Part shown: positions 18,044 through 28,897 of the stretch, piece by piece
Numbering within the stretch: the first letter of the stretch is position 1
Layout: each line of letters starts with the position of its first letter
NCBI GenBank assembly: GCA_902510025.1
Contig: CABWZX010000004.1
Location: 1 to 59,320, forward strand
Reading direction: 5' to 3'
Source: an uncultured Pelagibacteraceae bacterium
GTDB taxonomy: Bacteria > Pseudomonadota > Alphaproteobacteria > Pelagibacterales > AG-422-B15
Length of the DNA: 59,320 bases
Notes under the pieces: model-generated
Told to the model about the DNA's origin: nothing
The model's database searches: none
What the model saw: only the letters and a program-made list of their open reading frames with translations
Position numbers and translations under genes: made by a program

Positions 18044-19069
18044 CTATGTTTTCATAGTCTTAGAAATATATCTTTTGATTTTTTCATTAACATTATTCTG
18101 AACTAATGAATATATGATGTCTGCTGCATAAGATATTCCCATGTGCTCTGAGCTTCCATGACATTTTATTACTGGAGAATTTAAACCTATCAATATGCCG
18201 CAGTTATGGATCCTAGGATCAAGCCTTTCATTAACTGATTTTAGCGCTAGGGACGAAAATAAGTATCCTAATTTTGAAACAACTGAACTCTTAAATCCAT
18301 TATTGAGGTATGTCTGTATCATTTTAGCAGTTCCTTCTGCTGTCTTTAAGGCGACATTTCCAGTAAACCCATCAGTTACAACAACATTGGTTCTTCCAAT
18401 AGAAATATCATTTCCTTCAACGTAGCCATAAAAATTAATTATAGATTCATCAGAAAGTTTTTTTAAGGTCTCAGATGCCGCCTGAACAATCTCATTTCCC
18501 TTATTTTCTTCAACTCCAACATTTAAAAGTCCAACAGATGGGTTTTCAATTTTAAATAAAATTGAGGCTAAGCTTGAACCTAGAATTGCATTGTCTAACA
18601 AATATCTAGCGTCATTTTTTGTATTAGCGCCTAGATCAAGAATTATTGATTCACTTTTTAAATTAGGCCAAATAGATGCAATTGCAGGTCTTTTAATTTC
18701 ATCTATCGTCTTAACATAAAGTAAAGATAAAGCCATTAGTGCTCCAGTATTGCCACAAGATAATAAAGAATCTGATGTTCCATTAACAACCGATTGTATT
18801 GCTTTTGCCATACTAGATTCAGTCTTTTGTTTAATCACTTCAGCAGGTTTGTCTGACATTAAAACTTCTTGCTCACAATCAATAATCTCTGAGTTTTTAT
18901 ATAATGAACTATATTTATCTAATTCACTCTTTATAGAATTTTCATGTCCAAACAAATAAAAAGAATAATTATCATTTCTTAAAGAAGATTCATTCAGTCC
19001 TAATATAATCTCAGACAGTGAAGTTTCACTTCCCAATGTATCAACAGATAGTTTAATATTTTTATTCAA
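18044..19069 (-). CDS. plsX: phosphate acyltransferase PlsX
   Basis: LSCGNTGALMALSLLYVKTIDEIKRPAIASIWPN, VGLLNVGVEENKGNE, VVTDGFTGNVALKTAEG. Confidence 0.94.
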   Translation of the reverse strand: MNKNIKLSVDTLGSETSLSEIILGLNESSLRNDNYSFYLFGHENSIKSELDKYSSLYKNSEIIDCEQEVLMSDKPAEVIKQKTESSMAKAIQSVVNGTSDSLLSCGNTGALMALSLLYVKTIDEIKRPAIASIWPNLKSESIILDLGANTKNDARYLLDNAILGSSLASILFKIENPSVGLLNVGVEENKGNEIVQAASETLKKLSDESIINFYGYVEGNDISIGRTNVVVTDGFTGNVALKTAEGTAKMIQTYLNNGFKSSVVSKLGYLFSSLALKSVNERLDPRIHNCGILIGLNSPVIKCHGSSEHMGISYAADIIYSLVQNNVNEKIKRYISKTMKT

Positions 19070-19074
19070 TTTAG

Positions 19075-19623
19075 CTAAACTTTAATTTCGTTAATATTAG
19101 TAAACTCAAAATTAATCTTGATATTTTTTTCCAAAGCAGATTCTTTAAAAAAATGAATATTCTTCAACAAATAATCAATGAAGAAATTTATTTTTTCTGA
19201 AGATACTCTCTTGTCTTTATAGATATTGTCTTTAACAGTGTTAAACAATTTTTCTTTGTTATTTTGCTCCCTATACATCTGAACGCCCTGACTATAATTT
19301 GATATCCTACCATAAAAGGCAGATATAAAAACTTTCATTTTTTTATTTACCGAAACGTCACCAAATCCCATCTCTCTTAAATTGTTTTCAAAGTCTTGAA
19401 ACATAAAGTCAAATAGTTTTTGAGGTATCGGACTATTATTGATTCCTGATTCTCTGAAGAATTGAAAAATCATAAATGAATGAAAAATAATTAAATCAAA
19501 ACGTGACTCAAGAGTGTCATCTACTTCTTTATCAATATAAAAAAATTTTAATCTCGATCTTTTGATCACATTCTGATAAATTTTTTCAATTAATATTGAA
19601 TTATTTTTCCTACTGAATATCAT
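19075..19623 (-). CDS. ubiquinol-cytochrome c chaperone family protein (CBP3-like)
   Basis: 182 aa; RFDLIIFHSFMIFQFFRE...LFDFMFQDFENNLREMGFGDVSVNKKMKVFISAFYGRI; sits between bamE and plsX. Confidence 0.87.
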   Translation of the reverse strand: MIFSRKNNSILIEKIYQNVIKRSRLKFFYIDKEVDDTLESRFDLIIFHSFMIFQFFRESGINNSPIPQKLFDFMFQDFENNLREMGFGDVSVNKKMKVFISAFYGRISNYSQGVQMYREQNNKEKLFNTVKDNIYKDKRVSSEKINFFIDYLLKNIHFFKESALEKNIKINFEFTNINEIKV

Positions 19624-19631
19624 CTTATTAA

Positions 19632-20072
19632 ATGTATAGGTTCATAATATATCTACTATTTGTATTGTTTGTATATAGTTGTTCTCCTATAAACAAACAA
19701 CATGGGTTTTCCGCAGATGACATAATCAATAACTCAGCGGAAATGGAAAAACTAGCAGTTAGTGACACAAAGACACATAAGAATCATATTCTTGATACAT
19801 TAGGCTCACCTTCCGTAAAGATCCAAGACGTAGATGATGTATGGATATATCTTTTATCTGTAAAAGAAGAAAAAGTATTTGAAGATGATGAAATTAATTT
19901 TCAACATGTGTATCGCTTTCAATTTGACAGCAATGGATACTTGATAAAATCTGATATACTTGATAAAAGCAATTTTAACCAGATTGCATTCTCTAAAGAA
20001 GAAACAACGATCACTAGAGACGCTTATAGTATCTCAAATCAAATTTACGATGCCTTTACAAAAGGGAGGTAA
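19632..20072 (+). CDS. bamE: outer membrane assembly lipoprotein BamE (SmpA/OmlA)
   Basis: Lipobox VYSC; NHILDTLGSPSVK...DVWIYL...YRFQFDSNGYL. Confidence 0.85.
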   Translation: MYRFIIYLLFVLFVYSCSPINKQHGFSADDIINNSAEMEKLAVSDTKTHKNHILDTLGSPSVKIQDVDDVWIYLLSVKEEKVFEDDEINFQHVYRFQFDSNGYLIKSDILDKSNFNQIAFSKEETTITRDAYSISNQIYDAFTKGR

Positions 20073-20073
20073 A

Positions 20074-22137
20074 TTATAAAGCTGCGAGCAATAAGAGAGC
20101 TACTATATTTGTAATCTTAATCATAGGATTTACCGCAGGGCCAGCAGTATCTTTATATGGATCTCCTACAGTGTCTCCAGTAACTGCAGCTTTATGTGCT
20201 TCCGATCCCTTCCCACCATAATTTCCATCCTCAACATATTTTTTTGCATTATCCCATGCTCCACCGCCTGCAGTCATCGATATAGCTACAAATACACCAG
20301 TAACAATTACACCTAACAGCATTGCACCTAAAGCTGAAACAGCTGCATTCTGATCTGCTACAAAAGAAACTACAAAATATAATACTATTGGTGATAGAAC
20401 TGGAAGCATTGAAGGAATAACCATTTCTTTAATTGCAGACTTTGTTAGCAAGTCTACAGATTTTGAATAATCAGGCTTAGACTCGCCTGACATAATCCCA
20501 GGGTTATCTGCAAACTGCTGCCTAACTTCTTCTACAACTGCTCCACCAGCTCTTCCAACAGCCATCATCCCCATTGATCCAAAGAGATATGGCAACAAAC
20601 CACCAATTAATAATCCAACAACAACATAAGGATTTTCAAGGCTGAAGTTTGGTGTGATATGACTTAGATGATCCGTTTTAAGATCATTAACGTATGCTGC
20701 AAAAAGAACTAGAGCACCCAAACCAGCTGATCCAATTGCATACCCTTTAGTAACAGCTTTAGTTGTGTTTCCTACTGCGTCTAATGCATCAGTAGTTTTT
20801 CTTACACTTTCATCAAGATTGGACATTTCAGCAATGCCACCTGCATTGTCTGTTACTGGTCCATATGCATCAAGTGCTACAACCATTCCAGCCAATCCAA
20901 GCATTGAAGTTACTGCAATTGCAATACCAAAAAGACCTGCAAGTTGGAATGTTAAGACAATTCCTATCACAATGACAATTGCAGGAAGTGCAGTCGCCTC
21001 CATAGAAACAGCCAAGCCTTGAATAACATTTGTTCCATGTCCTGTGGTTGAAGCCTTTGCAATACTTTGTACAGGTCTATAGTTAGTCCCTGTATAATAT
21101 TCAGTAATCCAAATAAGAAGTCCTGTAATTACTAATCCAATAATTGCACAAACATATAATGACATTCCAGTAAAGCTTGCATTGCTAATATCACCAAATC
21201 CAATAACTTTCTGAGTAACTGGATACATGAATACAAGTGAAAGTACAGAAGATGCAATAAATCCCTTATAAAGTGCTCCCATAATACTTTCTGATTTACC
21301 AAGTCTTACAAAGAAAGTTCCGATAATTGACGCTATCAAACAACTTCCACATATAGCCATTGGATAAATAAGCATTGATGATGAGCCTGGGAAAAAAATC
21401 ATTGCAAGTACCATTGTTGCTACAACTGTAACTGCATATGTTTCAAATAAATCTGCTGCCATTCCAGCACAGTCACCTACATTATCTCCAACATTGTCAG
21501 CGATCACGGCAGGATTACGTGGATCATCTTCTGGTATTCCAGCCTCTACTTTTCCTACAAGATCAGCTCCAACATCTGCACCCTTAGTAAAAATACCTCC
21601 ACCAAGTCTTGCGAAAATCGAAATTAAAGAAGCACCAAATCCTAAACCTACAAGTGAATTTTTTAGAATACTTTCATCAACTGAATAACTTACTAAAACC
21701 ATATAATAAACTGAAATTGAAAGTAGAGCTAAGCCAGCAACAAGCATACCTGTGACTGCTCCAGCTTTAAATGCAACATTTAACCCTTGGGCCAAACCTT
21801 TGGATGCTGCTTGAGCAGTTCTAACATTTGCTCTTACAGATATAATCATTCCTATATATCCTGCAGCACCTGATAAAATTGCTCCTATAAGATATCCGCC
21901 AACAACCCAAATGTTTCCAAAAGGAGATAAAAAGAGTAATACACAGATTATAGCACCAACAATTGCAATGGTAGTATACTGCCTGTTTAAATAAGCTTGT
22001 GCACCGACTTGAATTGCAGATGAAATCTCTTGCATTTTTTCGTTGCCAGCATCCGATTTAAGAACTGAATTTCCAGCCCAAAAACCATAAATTAATGAAA
22101 GTATTCCTGTAAATATTATGAGGTAGATTTCAATCAT
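20074..22137 (-). CDS. hppA: membrane-bound proton-translocating pyrophosphatase (K+-independent type)
   Basis: [62 protein letters not shown] signature. Confidence 0.96.
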   Translation of the reverse strand: MIEIYLIIFTGILSLIYGFWAGNSVLKSDAGNEKMQEISSAIQVGAQAYLNRQYTTIAIVGAIICVLLFLSPFGNIWVVGGYLIGAILSGAAGYIGMIISVRANVRTAQAASKGLAQGLNVAFKAGAVTGMLVAGLALLSISVYYMVLVSYSVDESILKNSLVGLGFGASLISIFARLGGGIFTKGADVGADLVGKVEAGIPEDDPRNPAVIADNVGDNVGDCAGMAADLFETYAVTVVATMVLAMIFFPGSSSMLIYPMAICGSCLIASIIGTFFVRLGKSESIMGALYKGFIASSVLSLVFMYPVTQKVIGFGDISNASFTGMSLYVCAIIGLVITGLLIWITEYYTGTNYRPVQSIAKASTTGHGTNVIQGLAVSMEATALPAIVIVIGIVLTFQLAGLFGIAIAVTSMLGLAGMVVALDAYGPVTDNAGGIAEMSNLDESVRKTTDALDAVGNTTKAVTKGYAIGSAGLGALVLFAAYVNDLKTDHLSHITPNFSLENPYVVVGLLIGGLLPYLFGSMGMMAVGRAGGAVVEEVRQQFADNPGIMSGESKPDYSKSVDLLTKSAIKEMVIPSMLPVLSPIVLYFVVSFVADQNAAVSALGAMLLGVIVTGVFVAISMTAGGGAWDNAKKYVEDGNYGGKGSEAHKAAVTGDTVGDPYKDTAGPAVNPMIKITNIVALLLLAAL

Positions 22138-22171
22138 ATTGTGTTATTCCTTTTTATCCTTTGATGCAGCA

Positions 22172-22193
22172 AAATGCCAAAAAAATGGCATTT
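22172..22193 (-). terminator. possible terminator between nusB and hppA
   Basis: AAATGCCA-AAAAAA-TGGCATTT stem-loop; short U tail on minus strand. Confidence 0.45.
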
Positions 22194-22225
22194 ATGCAAC
22201 TTTTATTTTAGTGAATTCCTAAGTT

Positions 22226-22645
22226 CTAAATATTATCCAATACTCCATTTAATAGTCCTATCTCTTTTCCAGAGAAGAACTTGTCCGCAATCAATAAATA
22301 CTCAGAAATTACTACTTTCTTTGAAATTTCAGCACCATATTTTAGCTCATAAATAGCTGGATGGAATATTGCTAATAAAAGCGGGTCAATCTTATCAATC
22401 TTGTTCTTATTAGATAAAGCATGATTGAGATCATTATCTATCCGATTTAGGTTATCTTGAACTCCATGAAATATTTTATCAGCAAAGTTTAAATTTGATT
22501 TAGATATAGAATGCTTATATTCAGAGTTTTCTATTATTTGCTTAAAAATATCTTGAATAAAAGAACTCTTCGCATCCTTGTTAATTGATAACTGATATAA
22601 TGCCTGAACTACTAAAAGTCTTTGTAAAGATTTGATATTAGACAT
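22226..22645 (-). CDS. nusB: transcription antitermination factor NusB
   Basis: LLVVQALYQLSIN...DPLLLAIFHPAIYELKY...KVVISEYLLIADKFFSGKEIGLLNGVLD. Confidence 0.9.
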   Translation of the reverse strand: MSNIKSLQRLLVVQALYQLSINKDAKSSFIQDIFKQIIENSEYKHSISKSNLNFADKIFHGVQDNLNRIDNDLNHALSNKNKIDKIDPLLLAIFHPAIYELKYGAEISKKVVISEYLLIADKFFSGKEIGLLNGVLDNI

Positions 22646-23069
22646 CTTCGTATGAAGGCAGATTTCTCAGAACTGAAATAACCGCATCAATAGTCTCTAC
22701 TGGTTTTTTTTCATATCTTGCTTTCACCTGATCCATATTTTCGCAAGTTAAAATTCCATTTCCAATTGGAATTTTCTTACTCATAGATAAGGACATGATT
22801 CCGTCTATTATAGAAGACGAAATAAAATCAAAGTGCTTTGTTTCACCTCTAATAATACATCCAAGAGCAATAATACCGTCATATTTTTGAATCCTCTCAT
22901 CATCAAACATAGATAATAATGTAGGAATCTCAAATGAGCCACTTACCCTACTAACTTCATAAGAATATTCTTTTTGATCTAAGTAGTTTTTTGCTTTATC
23001 AATCATAACATCAGCAATATCTTTATAGAAATCTGCACAAACAATTAGAAAATTTAGTTTTTTTGTCAT
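22638..23069 (-). CDS. ribH: 6,7-dimethyl-8-ribityllumazine synthase
   Basis: VSGSFEIPTLLSM, GIIALGCIIRGETKHFDFISSSI, IPIGNGILTCENMDQ. Confidence 0.94.
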   Translation of the reverse strand: MTKKLNFLIVCADFYKDIADVMIDKAKNYLDQKEYSYEVSRVSGSFEIPTLLSMFDDERIQKYDGIIALGCIIRGETKHFDFISSSIIDGIMSLSMSKKIPIGNGILTCENMDQVKARYEKKPVETIDAVISVLRNLPSYEDV

Positions 23070-23073
23070 TTTT

Positions 23074-24201
23074 TTAGTTTAATTCACTAAGTAATCTTGT
23101 TTCAATAATTTCAATATTATATGCCTCTAATCCAATAAATTTCCAATCTGTATTTGTTAGCAAGATCATTTTTTTTACACCTAGCTCACTTAGAATCTGA
23201 GCACCCATGCCAAAAATCCTCAATTCTAATTTTTCCTCTTGAGCATTTTTTTCATCTTTAGAGTTATCATCTTGTAAAGCAGCTAGTTGACTAATAGCAG
23301 ATGATCCACTGTCACGTACAAGAATAAGAATACCTCTACCTTCTTTTGATATTTCTTTAATTGATTTACGTAAAGATTCATCATTGCTTCCATAGTCTCC
23401 TAAAAGGTTCTCGAAATAGTCAGTTACGTGAACTCGAACTAAAATTGGATTTCCGTCATCAATTTCTCCTTTCGATAAAACAATCTGCTCAGTTTTATCA
23501 AAAGACGACTCATAGATTTTTATGTCAAAATCTTCTCCTGATTTAAGAGTTATTTTAGACTCATATGACTTATTTAAAAAATTATCTTTATGTCTTCGAT
23601 ATGCAATCAAATCAACAATTTTTCCAATTTTAATATTATGTTTTTCTGAAAACTTTATTAAATCTGGAATACGTGCCATTGTACCGTCATCATTCATTAT
23701 TTCACAAATAACCCCTGCTGGAATCAATCCTGCTAACCTGGAAAGATCAACTGATGCTTCAGTATGTCCTGCTCTTACTAACACTCCCCCATCACGTGCA
23801 ACTAATGGGAAAACATGACCCGGACTCATAATATCATCTTTTGTTTTGTTGCTATTAATCGCAGTTTGTATTGTAATTGCTCTGTCTTGTGCGGAGATTC
23901 CTGTAGTAACACCTTCTTTAGCTTCTATTGAAATAGTAAATGCAGTTGTATCTCTAGTATCATTATTTTGTGACATTAAAGGCAAATTTAATTCCTGAAC
24001 TCTTTTTTCTGTTAATGTAAGACAAATTAAACCTCTTCCATGAGTTGCCATAAAATTTATAGCTTTGTCATCAACTTTTTGCGCAGGAATAATTAAATCT
24101 CCTTCATTTTCACGGTCTTCGTCATCTACCATGATGACCATTTTTCCCATTTGAAGATCATCGATGATTTCTTCTATTGAAGATATAAATTTTTGATTCA
24201 T
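23074..24201 (-). CDS. ribBA: RibBA: 3,4-dihydroxy-2-butanone 4-phosphate synthase fused to a degenerate GTP cyclohydrolase II domain
   Basis: MVIMVDDEDRENEGDLIIPAQ, THGRGLICLTL, RAGHTEASVDLSRLAG; C-terminal half RibA-like but without zinc cysteines. Confidence 0.93.
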   Translation of the reverse strand: MNQKFISSIEEIIDDLQMGKMVIMVDDEDRENEGDLIIPAQKVDDKAINFMATHGRGLICLTLTEKRVQELNLPLMSQNNDTRDTTAFTISIEAKEGVTTGISAQDRAITIQTAINSNKTKDDIMSPGHVFPLVARDGGVLVRAGHTEASVDLSRLAGLIPAGVICEIMNDDGTMARIPDLIKFSEKHNIKIGKIVDLIAYRRHKDNFLNKSYESKITLKSGEDFDIKIYESSFDKTEQIVLSKGEIDDGNPILVRVHVTDYFENLLGDYGSNDESLRKSIKEISKEGRGILILVRDSGSSAISQLAALQDDNSKDEKNAQEEKLELRIFGMGAQILSELGVKKMILLTNTDWKFIGLEAYNIEIIETRLLSELN

Positions 24202-24211
24202 ATATTGAATG

Positions 24212-24805
24212 TTATTTTAAATGTTGCGTAACATATCTCGCAAGCATATCAACTTCAACATTTATTATTTCACCTTCTTGGATGGAATGAAAGTTTGTGT
24301 TCTTCCATGTATAAGGAACTATATTTACACTAAATGTTCTTTTTGAAACCTTATTGACTGTAAGCGATATACCATTTAATGCGATTGAACATTTTCTGGT
24401 AATAAATTTCTTAGTTTCTTTTGTAATAGCTAATTCAACTTGGTGAGAATTGTTGACCTTATTAATCTTTAATATTTTTGTTATACAATCAACGTGTCCA
24501 AAAACAAAATGCCCACTAATCTCGTCTCCAACTCTTAATGATTTTTCTAAATTTACTATTGATCCTTTTCTTAAATCTGAAAGGTTAGTACATTTTATAG
24601 TCTCTCTAGAAATATCAAAATCTATATCAACAAACTTACCATTCTTTTTAATAGTATGTGCTGTAAGACAAACTCCATTGCATGCTATAGAACTTCCTTT
24701 CTTAATATCTTTTATTTTAAAATTTGTACTAAGCTTTAGAAGATAGTCTCCTTTCTTCTTAAACTCTTTTACTTTTGCAAAATTTTCTATTATTCCAGAA
24801 AACAT
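24212..24805 (-). CDS. ribE: riboflavin synthase (alpha subunit)
   Basis: MFSGIIENFAKV, IACNGVCLTA, GHFVFGHVDCI, IALNGISLTVN. Confidence 0.94.
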   Translation of the reverse strand: MFSGIIENFAKVKEFKKKGDYLLKLSTNFKIKDIKKGSSIACNGVCLTAHTIKKNGKFVDIDFDISRETIKCTNLSDLRKGSIVNLEKSLRVGDEISGHFVFGHVDCITKILKINKVNNSHQVELAITKETKKFITRKCSIALNGISLTVNKVSKRTFSVNIVPYTWKNTNFHSIQEGEIINVEVDMLARYVTQHLK

Positions 24806-24808
24806 TTC

Positions 24809-25891
24809 CTATCCTCGAGTATAAATATCCATAGTATCATCTTCCACTCTTGTACTATTCTCTAACTTAAATTTTTTTACTAAATTCATTTTTCTTATAT
24901 TTAAATTTGAAATTGCTCCGATCCCTTCACCTCCTATTACTTTACTAGCCCTAAACCAGTATATTTTATCAATAAGATTGTTCTTAAGTAACGAAGTACC
25001 TATCTGTGATCCACCTTCAACTAATATACGGTGATAACCTTTCCAAGAAATTAATTTAATAACCTTTCTTATATCTAGCATATCTGGATTGTCGTTCAAT
25101 CTAATCAATGTAATCTTTTTATATTTTTTCTTATTAAAATTAGAAGAGTTATGAAAAATGGATATTTTGCGATTTTTTAATTTAAAAATCTTACTATTCA
25201 AACTTAGACTTAAATTTGTGTCTAAAATAAATATATCTGGAGAAGTATGCTCTAAACCAGGTAATCGACAATTCAATGATGGATTATCTTTCTCAACTGT
25301 ACCCCTTCCAACTAAAATGCAATCGTTCTTACTTCTAAGATAGTGACCCATCATTCTTGAATGTTTTCCAGTAATCCACTTACTATCTTTTGTTTTTGTG
25401 GCAATTTTACCATCAGCAGTTGATGCTATTTTAAGACACACATGAGGCTTATTCTTATTAATTGAATGAAAGAAAATATTATTAAACTTATTCATGTGAT
25501 TATTAAAGTTGGTTTTAGTTACTCGTATACCTCTATTCCTTAATTTTTTTATACCATCACCGTTAACTAATGGATTCTTATCTATTTGAGATATAACAAC
25601 ATCTTTAAATTTATATTTTATAATATTATCAACACATGGTGGGGTTTTGCCTCTATGTGAACAAGGTTCTAAAGTTGAATACATTGTAGAACCTTTCAGT
25701 AAAGACTTATTTCTTACTTGACTAATTGCGTGCATTTCAGCGTGGGGTGAGCCTCCTATCTGAGTCCATCCTCTAGAAAGTATTTCTCCGTTTTTAACTA
25801 TAATCACTCCAACAGGAGGGTTTGGAGCAGTCAAACCAACTGAACGTTCAGCCATTCTAACAGCCAACTCCATATACATTTTGGAACTCAA
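24809..25891 (-). CDS. ribD: bifunctional pyrimidine deaminase/reductase RibD
   Basis: TAPNPPVGVIIVKNG, GGSPHAEMHAI, STLEPCSHRGKTPPCVDNII, VEGGSQIGTSLL. Confidence 0.95.
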   Translation of the reverse strand: MSSKMYMELAVRMAERSVGLTAPNPPVGVIIVKNGEILSRGWTQIGGSPHAEMHAISQVRNKSLLKGSTMYSTLEPCSHRGKTPPCVDNIIKYKFKDVVISQIDKNPLVNGDGIKKLRNRGIRVTKTNFNNHMNKFNNIFFHSINKNKPHVCLKIASTADGKIATKTKDSKWITGKHSRMMGHYLRSKNDCILVGRGTVEKDNPSLNCRLPGLEHTSPDIFILDTNLSLSLNSKIFKLKNRKISIFHNSSNFNKKKYKKITLIRLNDNPDMLDIRKVIKLISWKGYHRILVEGGSQIGTSLLKNNLIDKIYWFRASKVIGGEGIGAISNLNIRKMNLVKKFKLENSTRVEDDTMDIYTRG

Positions 25892-25899
25892 TTTATTAC

Positions 25900-26358
25900 C
25901 TAGTCTTTATTTGAAGAAATAACTCCTAAGAACTCTTCAAAGTCTTTTGCTTCCCTAAAGTTCTTATAAACAGAAGCAAACCTAACATATGCTACAGAAT
26001 CTATGCTTTGAAGTCCTTCCATTACAATCTCTCCAATTACATCTGAAGATACTTCTGTTTCACCTAAACTCTCTACCCTTCTTACTATTCCACTTAACAT
26101 TCTATCTACACGATCACTGTCTACGGGTCTTTTCCGTAAAGCTATTTGGACAGATCTTTCTAACTTATCTCTAGCAAAAGGAACTTTTTTTCCAGATTTC
26201 TTAATTACAGTTAATTCTCTTAATTGAATTCTTTCAAACGTAGTAAATCTTGCTCCACAAGCTGCACAAAATCTTCTTCTTCTAATTGCTGAATTATCTT
26301 CTGTGGAACGAGAATCTTTTACTTGAGTATCGTCATTGCTGCAAAACGGACATTTCAT
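25900..26358 (-). CDS. nrdR: transcriptional repressor NrdR
   Basis: [46 protein letters not shown]. Confidence 0.97.
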   Translation of the reverse strand: MKCPFCSNDDTQVKDSRSTEDNSAIRRRRFCAACGARFTTFERIQLRELTVIKKSGKKVPFARDKLERSVQIALRKRPVDSDRVDRMLSGIVRRVESLGETEVSSDVIGEIVMEGLQSIDSVAYVRFASVYKNFREAKDFEEFLGVISSNKD

Positions 26359-26367
26359 AAATACCTA

Positions 26368-27630
26368 CTAACTATAAATTGGAAAATTATCACAAAGTTC
26401 TTTAACCTGTTCCCTTACTTTCGCTTCAACTATACTATTATCATTAGGATTTTCTTGAAGTCCATTTAAAGTTTCAAGAATTAATTCCCCAACCCGCTTG
26501 AATTCATCCTCTTTAAATCCTCTAGTTGTTCCTGCCGGAGTTCCAAGTCTAATTCCAGAAGTAACCTTTGGAGGATTGGGGTCTTTTGGTATTCCATTTT
26601 TATTACATGTAATATTTGCATTTTCTAGACTTGTAGAAGCTGCTGCACCAGTTAAATTTTTAGGCGTTAAATCAACTAGTAGAAGATGAGTATCTGTACC
26701 TCCAGAAACTATTTTCAAGCCTCCATCAACTAAAACTTCACTCAGTTTTTTTGCGTTCTTGATTACTTGTTTTATATACTCCTTAAATTCAGGTTTAAGT
26801 GCTTCTCCAAAAGCAACTGCCTTTGCAGCTATTACATGCATCAAAGGACCACCTTGATAACCAGGAAATACTGCTGAATTAAATTTCTTTCCGAGACCTT
26901 TATTGTTTGACAATATCATTCCACCTCGTGCACCTCTAATTGTTTTATGTGTAGTTGAAGTAACAACATCAGCATATTCTAATGGATTAGGGTATTCGCC
27001 TGCAGCAACAAGTCCTGAGAAATGAGCCATATCAATATGCAGATAAGCACCAACTTTGTCAGCAATTTCTCTAAACCTTTTAAAATCTATAATGCGAGAA
27101 TAAGCGCTACCACCAGCAATTATTATCTTAGGACTATGTTCAGTTGCAACCGACTCAACTTCATCATAATTAATCAATCCTTTGTCGTCTAATCCATATT
27201 GAACCGCATTGAACCATTTCCCAGATAAAGATGGAGCAGATCCATGTGTTAAATGTCCACCTGCATCAAGACTCATCCCTAAGATCGTATCACCAGGTTT
27301 AATGAGTGCCAAAAGTACAGCCCCGTTAGCTTGAGCTCCAGAATGAGGTTGAACATTTGCATACTCACACTTGTAAAGTTCTTTTAATCTATTTATTGCA
27401 AGGTCTTCTGCAATATCTACAAATTCACAACCTCCATAATATCGAGCGCTTGCATATCCTTCTGCATACTTATTAGTCAAAATTGAACCTTGGGCCTCTA
27501 AAACTGCTTTGGATACAATGTTTTCAGAAGCAATTAATTCAATTTGATTTTGTTGACGATCTAGCTCTTTATCAATTGCTAGAGAAATCTCTTTATCTAT
27601 CTCATTTAGAGACTTTGAAAAAAAATCCAT
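26368..27630 (-). CDS. glyA: serine hydroxymethyltransferase
   Basis: [60 protein letters not shown]. Confidence 0.97.
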   Translation of the reverse strand: MDFFSKSLNEIDKEISLAIDKELDRQQNQIELIASENIVSKAVLEAQGSILTNKYAEGYASARYYGGCEFVDIAEDLAINRLKELYKCEYANVQPHSGAQANGAVLLALIKPGDTILGMSLDAGGHLTHGSAPSLSGKWFNAVQYGLDDKGLINYDEVESVATEHSPKIIIAGGSAYSRIIDFKRFREIADKVGAYLHIDMAHFSGLVAAGEYPNPLEYADVVTSTTHKTIRGARGGMILSNNKGLGKKFNSAVFPGYQGGPLMHVIAAKAVAFGEALKPEFKEYIKQVIKNAKKLSEVLVDGGLKIVSGGTDTHLLLVDLTPKNLTGAAASTSLENANITCNKNGIPKDPNPPKVTSGIRLGTPAGTTRGFKEDEFKRVGELILETLNGLQENPNDNSIVEAKVREQVKELCDNFPIYS

Positions 27631-27635
27631 AAAAC

Positions 27636-28073
27636 TTAACCTATCTTATTTACTCTTTTTGTATGACGATCTCCCTCAAAAGGAGTCGAAAAAAATTTAT
27701 CGACACAAGATATGGCCGTAGATTCATCTACTAATCTTGCTCCAATAGTTAAAACATTTGCATCATTATGTGCTCTTGCCAGTTCTACCATCTCTTCGTT
27801 AACACACAAAGCTGCTCTTATTCCTTTGTGTTTGTTAGCAACCATAGCCATTCCTTGTCCACTTCCACAAATTAATATCCCTCTAGTAGCATCATCATCA
27901 GCTAAATCAGTACATACCTTCTTTGCAAAATCAGGGTAATCAACTGAATCATTATTAGTTGGACCTCGATCAATCAAACTAAAATTATTACTTTCTAAAT
28001 ACTCAATAATTTTATTCTTCATCTCAAAACCAGCATGGTCAGACGCGATAGACACTTTAAATTTTTCAGGCAT
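27636..28073 (-). CDS. rpiB: ribose-5-phosphate isomerase B
   Basis: [51 protein letters not shown]. Confidence 0.95.
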   Translation of the reverse strand: MPEKFKVSIASDHAGFEMKNKIIEYLESNNFSLIDRGPTNNDSVDYPDFAKKVCTDLADDDATRGILICGSGQGMAMVANKHKGIRAALCVNEEMVELARAHNDANVLTIGARLVDESTAISCVDKFFSTPFEGDRHTKRVNKIG

Positions 28074-28130
28074 ATCTACGTATTTTTAAACCATTTATAC
28101 TAAATATGGTACCATTAAATCAAATATTCT

Positions 28131-28883
28131 CTAGTGAGGCCACAATAATCTTTCCTGTAATATGTCTTTTAATTTTTTTGGCCTGTCAGTCATAATTCCA
28201 TCAACACCATAATCTATTAAAGTTTTCATTTCACTTTCATCATTAATAGTCCAAACATGAATCTTCTTTCCTGAGCTATGTACATGTCCCACTAAATTTT
28301 TTGTTACTATTTTCACCCCATAAAAATACATAGGGATTTGAAGACAAGGAGCGTTATTGTTAAAAAAAGGAAGAAATCTATTTATGAAAAAATTAATTAC
28401 TTCATCCTGAGACATTGAAGTACATAGCCTATTCTTTAAACCATCTCTCAATATATTTAAATTCTCATATTTAAATGATCCAACACAAAATCTATTTAAG
28501 TTTTTTTGTTTTTTAAGTTCATCTAAAAGCAAATAAGCTGATTTCTCACTTTTTGGCTCAATATTAAAATATATATTTGACCAAGTGTTTAACGCTTCGG
28601 ATAAAAGAGGAACTTTGTGCTTATTAAATATTTTATATTCTTGTAATTCTGCAAAACTTACATCGGAAATCTTAACATCTAAATTACAAATTCTTTTTAA
28701 ATCATTATCATGAAAAATTACCAATTTATTATCTTTGGTATGCTGAACATCTGTTTCTATATATTGATATCCTAGATTTATTGATTTTTCGAATGCTTCT
28801 AATGTATTCTCATCATTTTCAATAGATCCGCCTCTATGAGAAAAAGGAGTAAATTTGTAATTGTCTAAATAATCAAAAGGCAT
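28131..28883 (-). CDS. glycerophosphodiester phosphodiesterase family protein
   Basis: FSHRGGSIENDENTLEAFEKSINLGYQYIETDVQHTKDNKLVIFHD; WTINDESEMKTLIDYGVDGIMTDRP. Confidence 0.92.
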   Translation of the reverse strand: MPFDYLDNYKFTPFSHRGGSIENDENTLEAFEKSINLGYQYIETDVQHTKDNKLVIFHDNDLKRICNLDVKISDVSFAELQEYKIFNKHKVPLLSEALNTWSNIYFNIEPKSEKSAYLLLDELKKQKNLNRFCVGSFKYENLNILRDGLKNRLCTSMSQDEVINFFINRFLPFFNNNAPCLQIPMYFYGVKIVTKNLVGHVHSSGKKIHVWTINDESEMKTLIDYGVDGIMTDRPKKLKDILQERLLWPH

Positions 28884-28897
28884 ATATATATAGATCC

